Shown here piece by piece: positions 1 through 9,341 of a DNA stretch of 39,990 nt; positions within the stretch are counted from its first letter, which is position 1, and each line of letters starts with the position of its first letter. The notes under the pieces were generated by a model, which was not told the origin of the DNA, made no database searches, and was given only the letters and a program-made list of their open reading frames with translations. A program made the position numbers and the translations under genes. Source of the stretch: JAIVGV01 sp035295985 (lineage in GTDB: Bacteria > Acidobacteriota > Blastocatellia > Pyrinomonadales > Pyrinomonadaceae). The stretch lies in assembly GCA_035295985.1 (NCBI GenBank), contig DATHBT010000370.1, positions 1 to 39,990 of the forward strand, read 5' to 3'.

Positions 1-3000
1 GAGCTGGAACTCCGGCGACTGGAAGAACGACTGCGAGACGATCAGGCGGTCGCACCCGGCCGACGGGCTGGCGGGGTCGGTGTTGAAGACGTTCGGGCAG
101 CGCGCGAGCACGCCCGTCCAAGGCTCGCCCGCCTCCGGCTCGCGCGAGAGGAAGTCGAGGTACTGCTGACGGACGAAGAAGGCGTTGCCGTTGATGGGGT
201 TCGGCGCGCGCTCGTCGGTGTCGTTGTCGGCGATGGTGAGCATCGCCGCGCTCTGCGCGCCGAGGACGGCGACGCCGGTCACGCCGGTCAGGCGGAGCTG
301 CAACGTCTCGTCGCCCTCGACGTGCGCGTCGTCGATGATGGGGACGCCGATCTCTTTGCTCTCCTCGCCGGGCGCGAACGTGATCGTGTCAACGGTCGTT
401 GCGTAGTCGCAGCGCGCGTAGGCTTTGCCCTGCGGGTAGGGCTGGCCGTTCGGCTGTATGGCGGTCGGATCGCAGGGTACAGCCGCCGGGTCGTCAATGG
501 TGCTGAACTGAACCGTGACCGTGCCGGACGCGCCGCCCGTGCGCGTGACGGTGACGGCGGCGCGGGCCGCGCCTTCGGAAACAAGGTACGCGGCCTGCCC
601 GAATTGCACGGTCGGAACTTCCGGCACCACCTCCGGCTGCGTGACGGTGAAAACCTGCCCGGCGATGGACACCGTGCCGACGCGCGGCACGCCCGATCCG
701 TTCGACGCGACCGTGAGGCTGACCGTGCCGCTGCCCGTGCCGTTCGCGCTGGAGGAGGCGACGGTGATGAAGCCGCTGTTGTTGCTCTCGGCCGTCCACG
801 GGCAGTCGGAATTGGAAGCCGTGACGGCGACCGTGACCGTGCCGCCAACGCCCGCGACGGTCTGCGCCGTCGGCGCTATCGAGTAGGAGCAGCCCGAAGA
901 CTGTAAGACGTTGTAGAAGGAGTCGTCCGTGTGGAGGATCGAGCCGACGCGCGCCGGGCCTGTGTTGGGCGCGACGTTGAAGCTGATCGTGCCCGTGCCC
1001 GTGCCCGTGGCCTTGCCCGTGTTATCGACGTTCGGGCCAGTGATCGTCAGCCACGGGGCGAGGCTCTCCGCCGTCCACGCGCAGCCTTCCGGGGCGGTCA
1101 TCGTGGCCGTGCCCTCGCCCCCCGCCGGCCCGAACTGCGGCGGGCCGCCTGAGACGACGTAAGAGCAGGCGTCGTTGTCCTGGATCGTGAGCACGGCCGA
1201 CGCGGGACTGCCGAGGAATGCGTTCGCGCTAGGTGTGGAGAGTTGCAGCACGACCGTCTCCGCGCCCTCGACGCGCGCGTCTTCGAGGATCGTGATTAAA
1301 GTCTTCTCCACCTCGCCCGCAGCGAAGTGGAGCGTGCCTGACCCGCCGTCGTAGTCAGAGCCGGCCGTGGCCGTGCCGCCTACGCTCTCGTAGTTGACGC
1401 TGACCGCGGTATTCGTGTTGACGGTGCGGGTCACGATGACGGCCGCCCCGGCGCCTTCGCCCGCTGTGTAGGTCGAGGCGAAGAACTGGATCGAGGCCGA
1501 CGCCGTGAAGTCGGCCGTTCGGTCGGCCGACAGGTTGTCGAACGTCTGCGAGGTCGGCGTAAACGTGTGGTTCCCGAGCGAGGGCGTAACCACGTAGTTG
1601 CCGCCGGCAGGCAGGCTCGCGAAGGAGTAGTTGCCCTGATCATCGGTCTGCGCCAGGCCAGACTGCGAACCCGACAGCGTGACGTTGACGCCCGCGAGCG
1701 GGGCGTCGCCCACGACGCGGCCCGAGATCGTGTGCCTGATGCGCGTGCCGGTGAAGTCGGCCGTTCGGTCGGCCGACAGGTTGTCGAACGTCTGCGAGGT
1801 GAACGTGTAGTGGGTTAGCGAGGGCGTGACGGTGTAGGTGCCGCCCGCGGGCAGATCCGTGAACGAGTAGGCCCCGTTCTCGTCGGTTTGGGCCGTGGCC
1901 GTGCGCGAACCGGAGAGGTTCACGGTGACGCCGTGAAGGCCGCGGCCCGCGTTCGCGGCGTCGCCGACGTGGCCGGCAATCCTGTAGGTGGGCGCCGGCG
2001 TCAAGACCGTCAACTGGTAGCCCCCCGACTCGCCGGCGTTGAAGGAGCTGGCGAGGACGTAGTAGGTGCCGGCGGCCGGTAGGGTGATGAATCCGGTGTT
2101 CTGCGGGAAGCGCGCATCCTGGTTGTTGAGATCGTTCGTGTTCAGCCCGTCGTCGTCGCGTCCCAGCTCCGTGAAGCCGTCTTTCGAGAGCAGGTAGAGG
2201 AACGAATCGACGGCGGCCGAGCGCATCTCGACGGCGATCTGCTGCCCCGCGGTCGCGCCGAACGAGTACACGTCGGCGAACGAGCCGTTGGGCAGCACGC
2301 AGTCGCCGCCCTGTCCGAGCGTGCCGCTGGCGGCGACGTTGGCTGCGGCGCTCACGGCCGCGCAGTTGCCGCCCAGTTGGAGGGAGTAGGAGCCGGTCTG
2401 GTTGGGCTGTGCGCTGCTCGCGAGGATCGTGTAAGTGCCGGTCTCGGGCAGCACGGCGACGACGGCCGAGTCGAGCGTGTCGGTCGAGCCGCTGCCCTCG
2501 CCGTCGTCGTTCCGGATCGTGCCGGGGCCGGGCGTCGTCTCGCCGGGGCGGAGCAGGTAGAGGTAGGTGTCGAATGTGCCGGTCTGGCCCTGCGCGGGCG
2601 AGAGCATCCTGACTGTGACGAGCCGGCCGGCCGTGCCCTCGAAGGTGTAGGCGTCGTAGAAGGGGCCGCCGTTGGGGAGTTGCTGATCGCCGGAGGCGAG
2701 CGTGCCTGATACCGTCTGCCCGAAGACAATTGGAGTCAGCGCAGGCGCCGGGGTAGGGGTCGGCGTCGGAGTGGGCGTAGGCGTGGGTGTAGGCGTGGGG
2801 GTTGGAGTTGGAGTCGGTGTCGGCGTTGGCGTTGGAGTCGGCGTCGGCGTCGGTTGCTCGCTTTGCAGGGGCGTAAACGTGACGGTCTGCGCGTTCGTCA
2901 GGTTGATGAGCGTGTTCGGGGAGGTATGCGACGCAACGTCGTAGGCCGAAGGCTCGCCGCCGGAGACGCCGACGACTGGCACAACTTTCACGTTCCCACT

Positions 3001-5250
3001 CCCGTAGCGCGTGAGGACGGTTCCGTCCGCGCGCAACTCGATCTCGAAGTTGACGTGGTTGACGCCGCGGTTCGCTCCGGTCACCGGCTGGAAGGTGAAG
3101 GTCGTGGCCTGCCAGCGGAAGATGACGCGGCCTGCGCCGGGCTGCGAGACGTAGATGCCGGCGTCGCCGCGCTTCGACGTGTCGATTTCGAGGTCTTCCC
3201 AGAGGCCGGCGATCATCGTCTGGCCCTGCAAGGCATCGACCGAGCCGCCCGCGTCTGCGGCCGTGCCGTCCGAGCGAAGCGGGGGGTTAGAGAAGTAGAG
3301 CGCGCCGTTCGTGGAGACGGTCAGTTGCGTGCGCTGCTGGCCGTAGAAGGGGAAACTGAAGGGCAGAGTCTGGGCGGCCGAATACTTGTCGTCGCCATCC
3401 AGCGAGAGGCGCGTGCCGCCCGAAGGGGGGGCTTCGGCAGCCGACTGCGAGAGGACGTACGGATCAGTGCCGGGGTTCTGCTGGACTGTGACGGCGACGG
3501 ACGAGGTGCTCGAGTTGCCGCGCTCGTCATAGGCCACCATCTCGACCGTCCCGCTCAGGTTGCGGTAAGGCGTGGTTACAATCACCTGCTGCTGCGTTCC
3601 GCCGGCCGCCGGCGCGTTAACCGTCGGCATCAGCACGCGCACATTGAGCGCCGGGTTGATGAAGTAGAAGTCGTAGTCGGCGGCAGTGCCGGAGGAGCCG
3701 TCGTCGCCGGGGGCGGCGAAGGTGAGCGTCAGGCTGCGGCCGGACTGCGAGGCGACGGAGAGGGTTGTTTGCGCGGGCGCGGCCGAGTCCGCTTCGAGCG
3801 CGGCGTCGAGCGCGGCGCGGACGTTTAAGCGGCGGCCCGTCGTCGTGCTGTTCTGCACCGCCGCGATTCTGTCGCCCGAATAGACGAGCGCGGCGCGCAA
3901 CTGCGCCACGCTCAGGTTAGGGTTCGCCGCGAGCAGCAGCGCCGCCGCGCCCGCGACGTGCGGCGACGCCATCGACGTGCCGCTGAACCAGTCGTATTTA
4001 TTGCCAGGCAGCGTGCTCAGGACGAGGGTGCCGGGCGCACCCATGCTCACCGTGCGCGAGCTGAAGTTGGAGAAGCCGGCGAGGCCCTCGGGCGCGTTGC
4101 TGTCACTCGTATTCGTCGCGGCGACGGCGATCAAATTCGGCGCATCGTAGCTCGCCGGGTAGGTGGGGTAATTGAAATTGTCTCGCGCGCTGTTGCCGGC
4201 CGCGGCGACGAAGAGGATTCCCGCAGTGTTGAGCGCGTTGATGGCGTCGAGCGCGGCCTGCGAGCGTCCGCCGCCGGCGTAGGAGTTGTTCGTGACGCGG
4301 ACGTTGATTCCCTTTTCGGCCTTCATCTTGCGGACGTATTCGTAGCCCTTGATGATGTCGGACAAGAACCCGCCGTTCGGGCCAAGCACCTTGACGGACA
4401 TAATGCTCACGTTCCAGTTGACGCCCGCGACGCCGACGCCGTTATCGCCCTTCGCGCCGATTGTCCCTGCGACGTGCGTGCCGTGCTCATCTACCGCGCC
4501 GTCGAAAACGGTATTGTCGTTGTAGTGGAAGTCCCATCCGTTTACATCGTCAATGAGGCCGTTGGCGTCGTTGTCCACGCCGTCGCCGGGAATCTCGCCG
4601 GGGTTCGTCCAGATATTCCCCTGCAAGTCGGGGTGATTGATGTCAACGCCCTCGTCAATGACGGCGACCACGACGGAGTTGCTGCCGGTCGTCGTCTCCC
4701 ACGCGGCCGGCGCGCTGATCTTCGTCAGGCCGTGCATCTCGCCCGACGTGAAGCGCGGATCGCTCGGAGTCCTCTGCGTGCGCCAGACGTAGTTAGGCTC
4801 GGCGTAGAGCACGTCGGGCCGCGCATTCAGCGCGGCGACGGCCGCGAGCGTGTCCTCGCCCTCGAAGCGAGCGAGGCGCAGGCCCGGAACGATCCCCGAT
4901 CCCTCGAAGCGCGAGATGCGCGCGCCGCCGCCGACCGCGTTGAGATCGACGCGAGCGCCGGCCGCTTCGACCCCCCTGGCCGCGGCCTCGCTGCGGAAGC
5001 GCACCAGCGCCTCGCCCGGCGCGAACTCGGGGCGGGGCTTGTCGCCAGTCTCCTGATCCGTGAAGGAAACGTTGTCAGCGCCTTCGCCGGGCGGCGGCGT
5101 CGGGCGCTGCGGAGCGGGTTTCTCTGCCGCGCCGCCGGCCGCCTCGGAAAGGAACAGCCCTGCCGAGAGGGGCGAGACGAGGAAGACCGCGACGGCGACC
5201 AGCGCGGCGGCTACCCGGAGGGTCGTGTTGGGAAGAACGTGATGAGGCAT
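1..5250 (-). CDS. Secreted modular subtilisin-like serine protease (S8), C-terminus beyond window
   Basis: The frame is open for 1,750 codons from ATG at 5250 to the left edge, so the C-terminus is missing. A signal peptide is followed by a fervidolysin-like propeptide (about 70-165) and an S8 catalytic domain. The triad is visible: Asp199 in VIDEGVD, His256 in HGTHVAG and Ser426 in GTSMASP. Next come a domain with the pattern FPFYG...STNGALYF (about 610-750), a Thr-Pro linker (about 800-835) and two pre-peptidase C-terminal domains (about 848-958, 967-1083). Two carboxypeptidase-regulatory-like repeats (about 1087-1248), Calx-beta, two BACON-like domains, a second Calx-beta and the start of a DUF4214-like segment (YLDFLSREPE) complete the visible part. 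It probably degrades extracellular protein and binds polymers or the surface through its tail. The domain calls in the tail are by pattern only. The SH3-domain gene ends 51 bp upstream on the same strand, so the two may be co-transcribed. Confidence 0.93.
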   Translation of the reverse strand, partial: MPHHVLPNTTLRVAAALVAVAVFLVSPLSAGLFLSEAAGGAAEKPAPQRPTPPPGEGADNVSFTDQETGDKPRPEFAPGEALVRFRSEAAARGVEAAGARVDLNAVGGGARISRFEGSGIVPGLRLARFEGEDTLAAVAALNARPDVLYAEPNYVWRTQRTPSDPRFTSGEMHGLTKISAPAAWETTTGSNSVVVAVIDEGVDINHPDLQGNIWTNPGEIPGDGVDNDANGLIDDVNGWDFHYNDNTVFDGAVDEHGTHVAGTIGAKGDNGVGVAGVNWNVSIMSVKVLGPNGGFLSDIIKGYEYVRKMKAEKGINVRVTNNSYAGGGRSQAALDAINALNTAGILFVAAAGNSARDNFNYPTYPASYDAPNLIAVAATNTSDSNAPEGLAGFSNFSSRTVSMGAPGTLVLSTLPGNKYDWFSGTSMASPHVAGAAALLLAANPNLSVAQLRAALVYSGDRIAAVQNSTTTGRRLNVRAALDAALEADSAAPAQTTLSVASQSGRSLTLTFAAPGDDGSSGTAADYDFYFINPALNVRVLMPTVNAPAAGGTQQQVIVTTPYRNLSGTVEMVAYDERGNSSTSSVAVTVQQNPGTDPYVLSQSAAEAPPSGGTRLSLDGDDKYSAAQTLPFSFPFYGQQRTQLTVSTNGALYFSNPPLRSDGTAADAGGSVDALQGQTMIAGLWEDLEIDTSKRGDAGIYVSQPGAGRVIFRWQATTFTFQPVTGANRGVNHVNFEIELRADGTVLTRYGSGNVKVVPVVGVSGGEPSAYDVASHTSPNTLINLTNAQTVTFTPLQSEQPTPTPTPTPTPTPTPTPTPTPTPTPTPTPTPTPTPAPALTPIVFGQTVSGTLASGDQQLPNGGPFYDAYTFEGTAGRLVTVRMLSPAQGQTGTFDTYLYLLRPGETTPGPGTIRNDDGEGSGSTDTLDSAVVAVLPETGTYTILASSAQPNQTGSYSLQLGGNCAAVSAAANVAASGTLGQGGDCVLPNGSFADVYSFGATAGQQIAVEMRSAAVDSFLYLLSKDGFTELGRDDDGLNTNDLNNQDARFPQNTGFITLPAAGTYYVLASSFNAGESGGYQLTVLTPAPTYRIAGHVGDAANAGRGLHGVTVNLSGSRTATAQTDENGAYSFTDLPAGGTYTVTPSLTHYTFTSQTFDNLSADRTADFTGTRIRHTISGRVVGDAPLAGVNVTLSGSQSGLAQTDDQGNYSFASLPAGGNYVVTPSLGNHTFTPTSQTFDNLSADRTADFTASASIQFFASTYTAGEGAGAAVIVTRTVNTNTAVSVNYESVGGTATAGSDYDGGSGTLHFAAGEVEKTLITILEDARVEGAETVVLQLSTPSANAFLGSPASAVLTIQDNDACSYVVSGGPPQFGPAGGEGTATMTAPEGCAWTAESLAPWLTITGPNVDNTGKATGTGTGTISFNVAPNTGPARVGSILHTDDSFYNVLQSSGCSYSIAPTAQTVAGVGGTVTVAVTASNSDCPWTAESNNSGFITVASSSANGTGSGTVSLTVASNGSGVPRVGTVSIAGQVFTVTQPEVVPEVPTVQFGQAAYLVSEGAARAAVTVTRTGGASGTVTVQFSTIDDPAAVPCDPTAIQPNGQPYPQGKAYARCDYATTVDTITFAPGEESKEIGVPIIDDAHVEGDETLQLRLTGVTGVAVLGAQSAAMLTIADNDTDERAPNPINGNAFFVRQQYLDFLSREPEAGEPWTGVLARCPNVFNTDPASPSAGCDRLIVSQSFFQSPEFQL
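1505..1800 (-). repeat. Perfect 50-bp direct repeat in the protease tail (1505-1554 and 1751-1800)
   Basis: The 50 bases at 1505-1554 recur without mismatch at 1751-1800, 246 bp (82 codons) apart. They encode the same peptide stretch (containing DNLSADRTADFT) at the end of two successive carboxypeptidase-regulatory-like domains. The identity at synonymous sites implies recent duplication or ongoing gene conversion of the domain. Confidence 0.93.
2742..2853 (-). repeat. Thr-Pro dipeptide repeat tract inside the protease gene
   Basis: An approximately 110-bp tract of near-perfect 6-bp units encodes alternating Thr-Pro on the minus strand, residues about 800-835 of the protease. Third positions vary between units, which suggests selection for the peptide as well as slippage. 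It separates the catalytic half from the adhesive/accessory half and is probably a rigid, extended, possibly glycosylated linker. Confidence 0.9.
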
Positions 5251-5301
5251 CTGTTAATTCTCTGACGGGGGGTCGTGCGGGGGTCTTTCGTCCTGGTGCG
5301 G

Positions 5302-6309
5302 CTAACGTCCCGCCGGGGCCAGGCTGTCGAGCCGCTTGAGCACGGCGGCTTTCTCCGGGGCCGTCGTTTTAGCCAGTCGCGCGCGCACCTCTGGCAGAGC
5401 CTTACGCAGCATCGTGCGCGCCTCGACGACGTACTTGTCGCCGCCCCTGCCCCTGAGCGTCTCCCTCACCTGCTCGGAGGCGAGCGCCTCTTCGTAGAAT
5501 TTGAGGACTTCGGCGGCGCGCGGGCCTGCGGGGTAGAGTTCGAGGTAGCGGCCGTGCGTCTCGTGCAGACGGAAGAACTGGCAGACCTCGTCGCTCTCGC
5601 ACTCGCCCGGCGTGAGGTTCTCGGCCGCCTCCCACGCGATGCGCTCGCCGATGGCCGTCCCGCGGTACTTGCGTTCGAGCGCCCAGAAGACTTCCGAGCG
5701 CACGGCCGTCGCGCCGGCCAACTCGTGGAAGTAAAGCTCACGCTCGTGCGCCTTGAGGAACTCGCGGTAGGGCGGGCGCTCGCGCTCGTCGGGCTGAACC
5801 GCCCCGGCGGCGCGGCCGAGCGCGAGCAGCTTTTGCAACTCAAGCTCGCCCCTGGCCTCGCCCTCTTTCGCCTCGGCGACTTTCGTCGTCAGGAAGTCGT
5901 AGAGATCGACCCCCTCGTTAAAGGTCATCGTCTCGGCCTTCAAACGCTCTGCGGCGATCCGGCGCTCCATCTCGCCGCCGCGCGCCGCATCGTAGTCGGC
6001 CAAAAAACCGCCGAAGGCCCAGCCAGTCTCGCCCGTGGGGAGCGCGACCTTGTACCAGTGATCCCGCTTGCCGCCGATCTCGACCTGCTCGGCCGTGCGC
6101 GCAGACGCGCCGACCACCGTGCCGAACTTGAGGCGCGCGACCTCCTGCGCCGCGGTCTCCGGCCCCGACCGGACGCGCACGTTCGACGCGACCGCGATCT
6201 TCTGCCGCGCGCCGCCGAGCGAGACTTCCTGCGCCGCGGCGGCCGGTGACAGGAGCGCGGCGAGCAGGCAGACGTAGGCGAGTAAAAGGGGCTTGGCTTG
6301 CGGTCTCAT
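5302..6309 (-). CDS. Secreted SH3-domain protein of unknown function
   Basis: 335 residues from ATG at 6309. The frame stays open further upstream, but this ATG gives a clean signal peptide (MRPQAKPLLLAYVCLLAALL, cleavage after a run of Ala) and has AGG-rich sequence just before it. Residues about 35-95 form a bacterial SH3 (SH3b) domain: NVRVRSGPE at its start and WYKVALPTGETGWAFGGFL at its end. Such domains usually bind peptidoglycan or proteins in the envelope. The remaining 240 residues are charged, mostly helical, and match no family I recognise. The gene lies upstream of the S8 protease on the same strand (51 bp gap), so a shared transcript is possible but unproven. Confidence 0.85.
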   Translation of the reverse strand: MRPQAKPLLLAYVCLLAALLSPAAAAQEVSLGGARQKIAVASNVRVRSGPETAAQEVARLKFGTVVGASARTAEQVEIGGKRDHWYKVALPTGETGWAFGGFLADYDAARGGEMERRIAAERLKAETMTFNEGVDLYDFLTTKVAEAKEGEARGELELQKLLALGRAAGAVQPDERERPPYREFLKAHERELYFHELAGATAVRSEVFWALERKYRGTAIGERIAWEAAENLTPGECESDEVCQFFRLHETHGRYLELYPAGPRAAEVLKFYEEALASEQVRETLRGRGGDKYVVEARTMLRKALPEVRARLAKTTAPEKAAVLKRLDSLAPAGR

Positions 6310-6559
6310 CGGTTCCTGCCTCTTGCGGGTTACTACCGCGCGGGGAGTCGCACGGTTCTTCGGCGGCGGCGGGCGCGTTGCCCGGCCGGACGGCTCGCGA
6401 GACTCTAACACGGGGCCGGCTGGCCGGGAAAGGTAATCGGCCCCGCCTTTAGATGCGCATACGCTCACAAAGTCGCCTCCCGTGGCATCCCGTTTGCCCT
6501 TATCTTCTGTGAGGCGTCGGAACTGATTCATTTCACTACACCCGGAGGGGGAGACTGTC

Positions 6560-7195
6560 ATGCGAAGATACTTTCTGACGGCGCTCGTCGCGCTCGTCCT
6601 CGCGGCGGGGGCGGCCGCAGAGGCCCCGGCGCAGAGCCAACCCGTTGACAAGGCTGTCGATAAGACGAAGGACGTGGGCGCGGAGGTCGGCGACAAGGCC
6701 GAGGACGCGGCCGATCAGGCCAAGAAGGGTGCGAAGAAGACAGGCAAGCACGCGAAGAAGGCCGCCGGCGAGGCCGCTGACAAGGCCAAGGACGCGGGCG
6801 ACAAAGCCGTGAAGGCCGGCGGCGAAGTGGCCGATAAGGCCGAAGACGCCGCGGGCAAGGCCAAAGACGTTGGCAGCGAAGCGGCCGACAAGACCGTGAG
6901 CGGCGCGAAGGCCGTGGCTGAGACCGGTAAGGCCGTTGGCAGCGAGGCCGCGGACAAGACTGAGGACGCGGCCGGCGTGGTCGTTGATCGCAGCAAGGCC
7001 GTCGGCGCGGAAGCGGCCGACAAGGCCGAGGACGCGAAGGATGCGACCGCCAAAGGCGCGCGCGTCGCGGCCCGCGGGACGAAGGCCGTAGGCGCTGAGG
7101 CCGCTGATAAGACAGAGGATGCCGCCGACCAGACGGCCAAGGCCGCGAAGAAGTCGGGCAACTGGCTGAAGCGCACTTGGAAGAAGATTTTCTAA
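6560..7195 (+). CDS. Exported LEA-like repetitive protein (11/7-residue helical repeats)
   Basis: 211 residues. The start ATG is 12 nt after the Shine-Dalgarno-like CGGAGGGGGA. A signal peptide (about 1-25, ending AEAPAQS) precedes an Ala/Lys/Asp/Glu-rich region without aromatic or Cys residues, built on the motif E[AV]xDKxxD. Seven copies are spaced 29, 18, 18, 22, 22 and 29 residues apart, each a sum of 11 and 7, the pattern of amphipathic helices in group-3 LEA proteins. The C-terminus is basic and aromatic (NWLKRTWKKIF) and could touch membrane. LEA proteins protect membranes and proteins during drying or freezing, but an apolipoprotein-like or structural envelope role is also possible. 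It has its own promoter region and a strong terminator behind it, so it is monocistronic. Confidence 0.85.
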   Translation: MRRYFLTALVALVLAAGAAAEAPAQSQPVDKAVDKTKDVGAEVGDKAEDAADQAKKGAKKTGKHAKKAAGEAADKAKDAGDKAVKAGGEVADKAEDAAGKAKDVGSEAADKTVSGAKAVAETGKAVGSEAADKTEDAAGVVVDRSKAVGAEAADKAEDAKDATAKGARVAARGTKAVGAEAADKTEDAADQTAKAAKKSGNWLKRTWKKIF

Positions 7196-7246
7196 GCCGT
7201 CCGAGACTTCTCAAGCTAGCCCGGGCCTCGCAAAACCGGGCAAACA

Positions 7247-7284
7247 GCGTCGGGGCGCGATCCCAAAGGATCGCGCCCCGACGC
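7247..7284. terminator. Bidirectional intrinsic terminator between the LEA-like gene and mqnC
   Basis: A perfect 17-bp GC-rich stem (7247-7263 with 7268-7284) closes a CAAA loop and is followed on the plus strand by a pyrimidine-rich CTTCTTT. It sits between two convergent genes (ends at 7195 and 7325) and can serve both. Confidence 0.85.
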
Positions 7285-7324
7285 CTTCTTTCGCGTTCAG
7301 TTTTCTTACCCGGCTCCGCCCGCC

Positions 7325-8467
7325 TCAGTCCGCGAAGGCGACGGTCAGCTCGCGCAAGGTCGCCGAGTCAGACTTATCGCCGGCCGCCGCCTCTTCGCGG
7401 CTGACGTAATTATAAAGAATGTCGCGCTGCTGCGGGCGGAAGCCGGCGGTGCGGATGAGGTAGCGCAGCATCTGCTCGTCGGCGCGGTTGTGCGCGCCCG
7501 CGGCCGAGACGACGTTCTCCTCGATCATCACCGATCCCATATCGTCTGCCCCGAACCGGAGGACTACCTGTCCGAGCCGCAAGCCCTGCGTCAGCCACGA
7601 CGACTGTATGTGCTCGATGTTGTCGAGGAACAGACGCGAGACCGAGAGCATCTTCAAATAATCGACGCCGGTCGGCTCGTCCTTAATCTTGCGCCCGAGC
7701 GCGGTGTTCTCGCGCTGGAACGTCCAGGGGATGAAGGCCGTGAAACCCCCGGTCTCGTCCTGTAGATCGCGCACGCGCTGCAAGTGGCGGACGCGGTGTT
7801 CTACGCGGTCGCCGATGCCGAACATCATCGTCGCCGTCGAGCGCAGCCCCGTCTCGTGCGCGGCCCGCATGACGCCCAGCCACTCGTCGGTCGTACACTT
7901 CGTAGAGACGCGCTTCCTCACCTCGTCGTCCAGAATCTCCGCGCCGCCGCCGGGCAGCGACGACAGGCCCGCGGCCTTGAGGCGCGAGAGAACCTCACGG
8001 TAAGAGAGCTTCGAGATGAGGTGGATGTTGTGAATCTCCGGCGGCGAGAAGCTGTGCAGTTGGAAGCCGGGGTACTTCGCCGAGAGCGTCCGCAGAAGCT
8101 CTTCGTACCACTCGATGCCGAAGTCAGGATGCAGGCCGCCCTGTAGCAGAATCCCCGTGCCGCCGAGCGCGATGGTCTCGTCGATTTTCTGGCAGACCTC
8201 TTCGAGCGAGAGCACGTAGGTGTCGGGCTTGCCCGGACGGCGGTAGAAGGCGCAGAACGTGCAGACGACGTTGCAGACGTTCGTGTAGTTGATGTTGCGG
8301 TCGATGATGTAGGTGACGACGCCTTCCGTGTGCAGGCGTTTCCGCACCTCGTCGGCCGCGACGCCGATGCGCGCGATGTCGTCGGACTCTAAGAGCGCCC
8401 GGCAGTCGTCGGCCGACAGGCGCTCGCCCGCGAGCCTGCGTTCGAGAATCGGTTGGATGTCTCTCAT
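7325..8467 (-). CDS. mqnC: Cyclic dehypoxanthine futalosine synthase (radical SAM), MqnC
   Basis: 380 residues from ATG at 8467. The frame opens 13 codons earlier, but MRDIQPILER fits the family N-terminus. The radical-SAM cluster motif CNVVCTFC gives Cys65, Cys69 and Cys72, followed by AFYRRPGKPDTYVLS and the MqnC-typical GGTGILLQGGLHPD and SLPGGGAEIL segments. The enzyme cyclises dehypoxanthine futalosine in the futalosine route to menaquinone. mqnA lies 61 bp upstream on the same strand, which supports the pathway assignment over the related MqnE or CofH enzymes. No strong ribosome binding site is visible before the start. Full length, with no sign of damage. Confidence 0.95.
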   Translation of the reverse strand: MRDIQPILERRLAGERLSADDCRALLESDDIARIGVAADEVRKRLHTEGVVTYIIDRNINYTNVCNVVCTFCAFYRRPGKPDTYVLSLEEVCQKIDETIALGGTGILLQGGLHPDFGIEWYEELLRTLSAKYPGFQLHSFSPPEIHNIHLISKLSYREVLSRLKAAGLSSLPGGGAEILDDEVRKRVSTKCTTDEWLGVMRAAHETGLRSTATMMFGIGDRVEHRVRHLQRVRDLQDETGGFTAFIPWTFQRENTALGRKIKDEPTGVDYLKMLSVSRLFLDNIEHIQSSWLTQGLRLGQVVLRFGADDMGSVMIEENVVSAAGAHNRADEQMLRYLIRTAGFRPQQRDILYNYVSREEAAAGDKSDSATLRELTVAFAD

Positions 8468-8528
8468 GCCGGTTAGATTATCGCCCACGCGCACGGCGCG
8501 CGGCAATCGCGGGCGTTTGCCGCGCCGC

Positions 8529-9341
8529 TCAGGCGAGAGCGCGCATCGGCCGCGCCGCGTCCGTGACGCCGTGCTTGTGCGCGAGCCTGAAGAAGAGTTC
8601 GAGGCCGGCGCGCATCTCCTCGTCCAGGTGGAAGCTGATGTTCTCGGTCAGGTACTCGCGCAGCTCCGCGCGGGTCAGGCCGAGTTCGCCCGAATACTCC
8701 GCGACGATCTCTTCGAGGCTCGCCAGCCCCTCGTCGCGCGCGGCGGCGAAATCGACCGCGCCCGCCTGCCCGGCGTCGCGCTCGCGCGCCATCCACATCG
8801 CGAAGACGAACCCGAGGCCCGTCCGCTCGCGCCACAGCGTGGCGAGATCGTGGACGACCAAACCTTCGCGCGCGAACGTCATCGCCGGGTCGCCGATGAC
8901 GAGAGCGGCGTCGCGCCCGCCGAGCATCCGTGCCACGTCTGGCCGCGCGGTGGTCGTCTCCACGTCGCCCCCCAGGAATTCGCGGAAGAGGACGCGGACG
9001 AGCGCGGCCGAGGTGCGCGACGATTCGTCGAGCGCGACCGATTGCACCTCGCGCAGATCGTCCGTGCGCGTCACGAGCACCACACTCCGCACCGCCCTCC
9101 GCGCGCCGACGCAGACGCCGGGGACGACCACTAGATCGGGCTGGCGCTGGTACTCGATGATGGGCACGAGCGCCACGTCCGCTTCGCCGCGCGCGAGCAT
9201 GTCTGCACAGCGCGCGGGCGCGGCGTCGGTCAGAAGCTCGACATCGCGCCTGTGTTTCCCGCGCGCGAAACTCCAGATGAGCGGCGCCGAGTTCAGGTAA
9301 CTCGACGCCGCCACGCGCGGAACTTTTCGGCCGCCGCTCAA
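8529..9341 (-). CDS. mqnA: Chorismate dehydratase, MqnA
   Basis: The family signature YLNSAPLIW appears near the N-terminus, and the periplasmic-binding-protein-like fold continues with ADVALVPIIEYQ, VALDESSRTS and GDPAMTF. MqnA removes water from chorismate to 3-enolpyruvylbenzoate, the first committed step of the futalosine menaquinone pathway, and mqnC follows in the same direction. The start is uncertain. No ATG precedes the conserved region. TTG at 9341 gives 270 residues, close to the family length, and has a G-rich stretch upstream. An alternative TTG at 9428 would add 29 residues with no family resemblance. Confidence 0.92.
   Translation of the reverse strand: MSGGRKVPRVAASSYLNSAPLIWSFARGKHRRDVELLTDAAPARCADMLARGEADVALVPIIEYQRQPDLVVVPGVCVGARRAVRSVVLVTRTDDLREVQSVALDESSRTSAALVRVLFREFLGGDVETTTARPDVARMLGGRDAALVIGDPAMTFAREGLVVHDLATLWRERTGLGFVFAMWMARERDAGQAGAVDFAAARDEGLASLEEIVAEYSGELGLTRAELREYLTENISFHLDEEMRAGLELFFRLAHKHGVTDAARPMRALA

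Noticed and set aside
2742..2853. Repetitive tract considered as a CRISPR or intergenic microsatellite
   Set aside because: Units are 6 bp without spacers and read through as a Thr-Pro linker inside the protease gene.
3958..5265. A 435-codon plus-strand open frame opposite the protease gene
   Set aside because: It is antisense to a frame with a complete catalytic triad; its Arg/Ala/Val-rich composition is the mirror of a high-GC gene and it shows no family motif.
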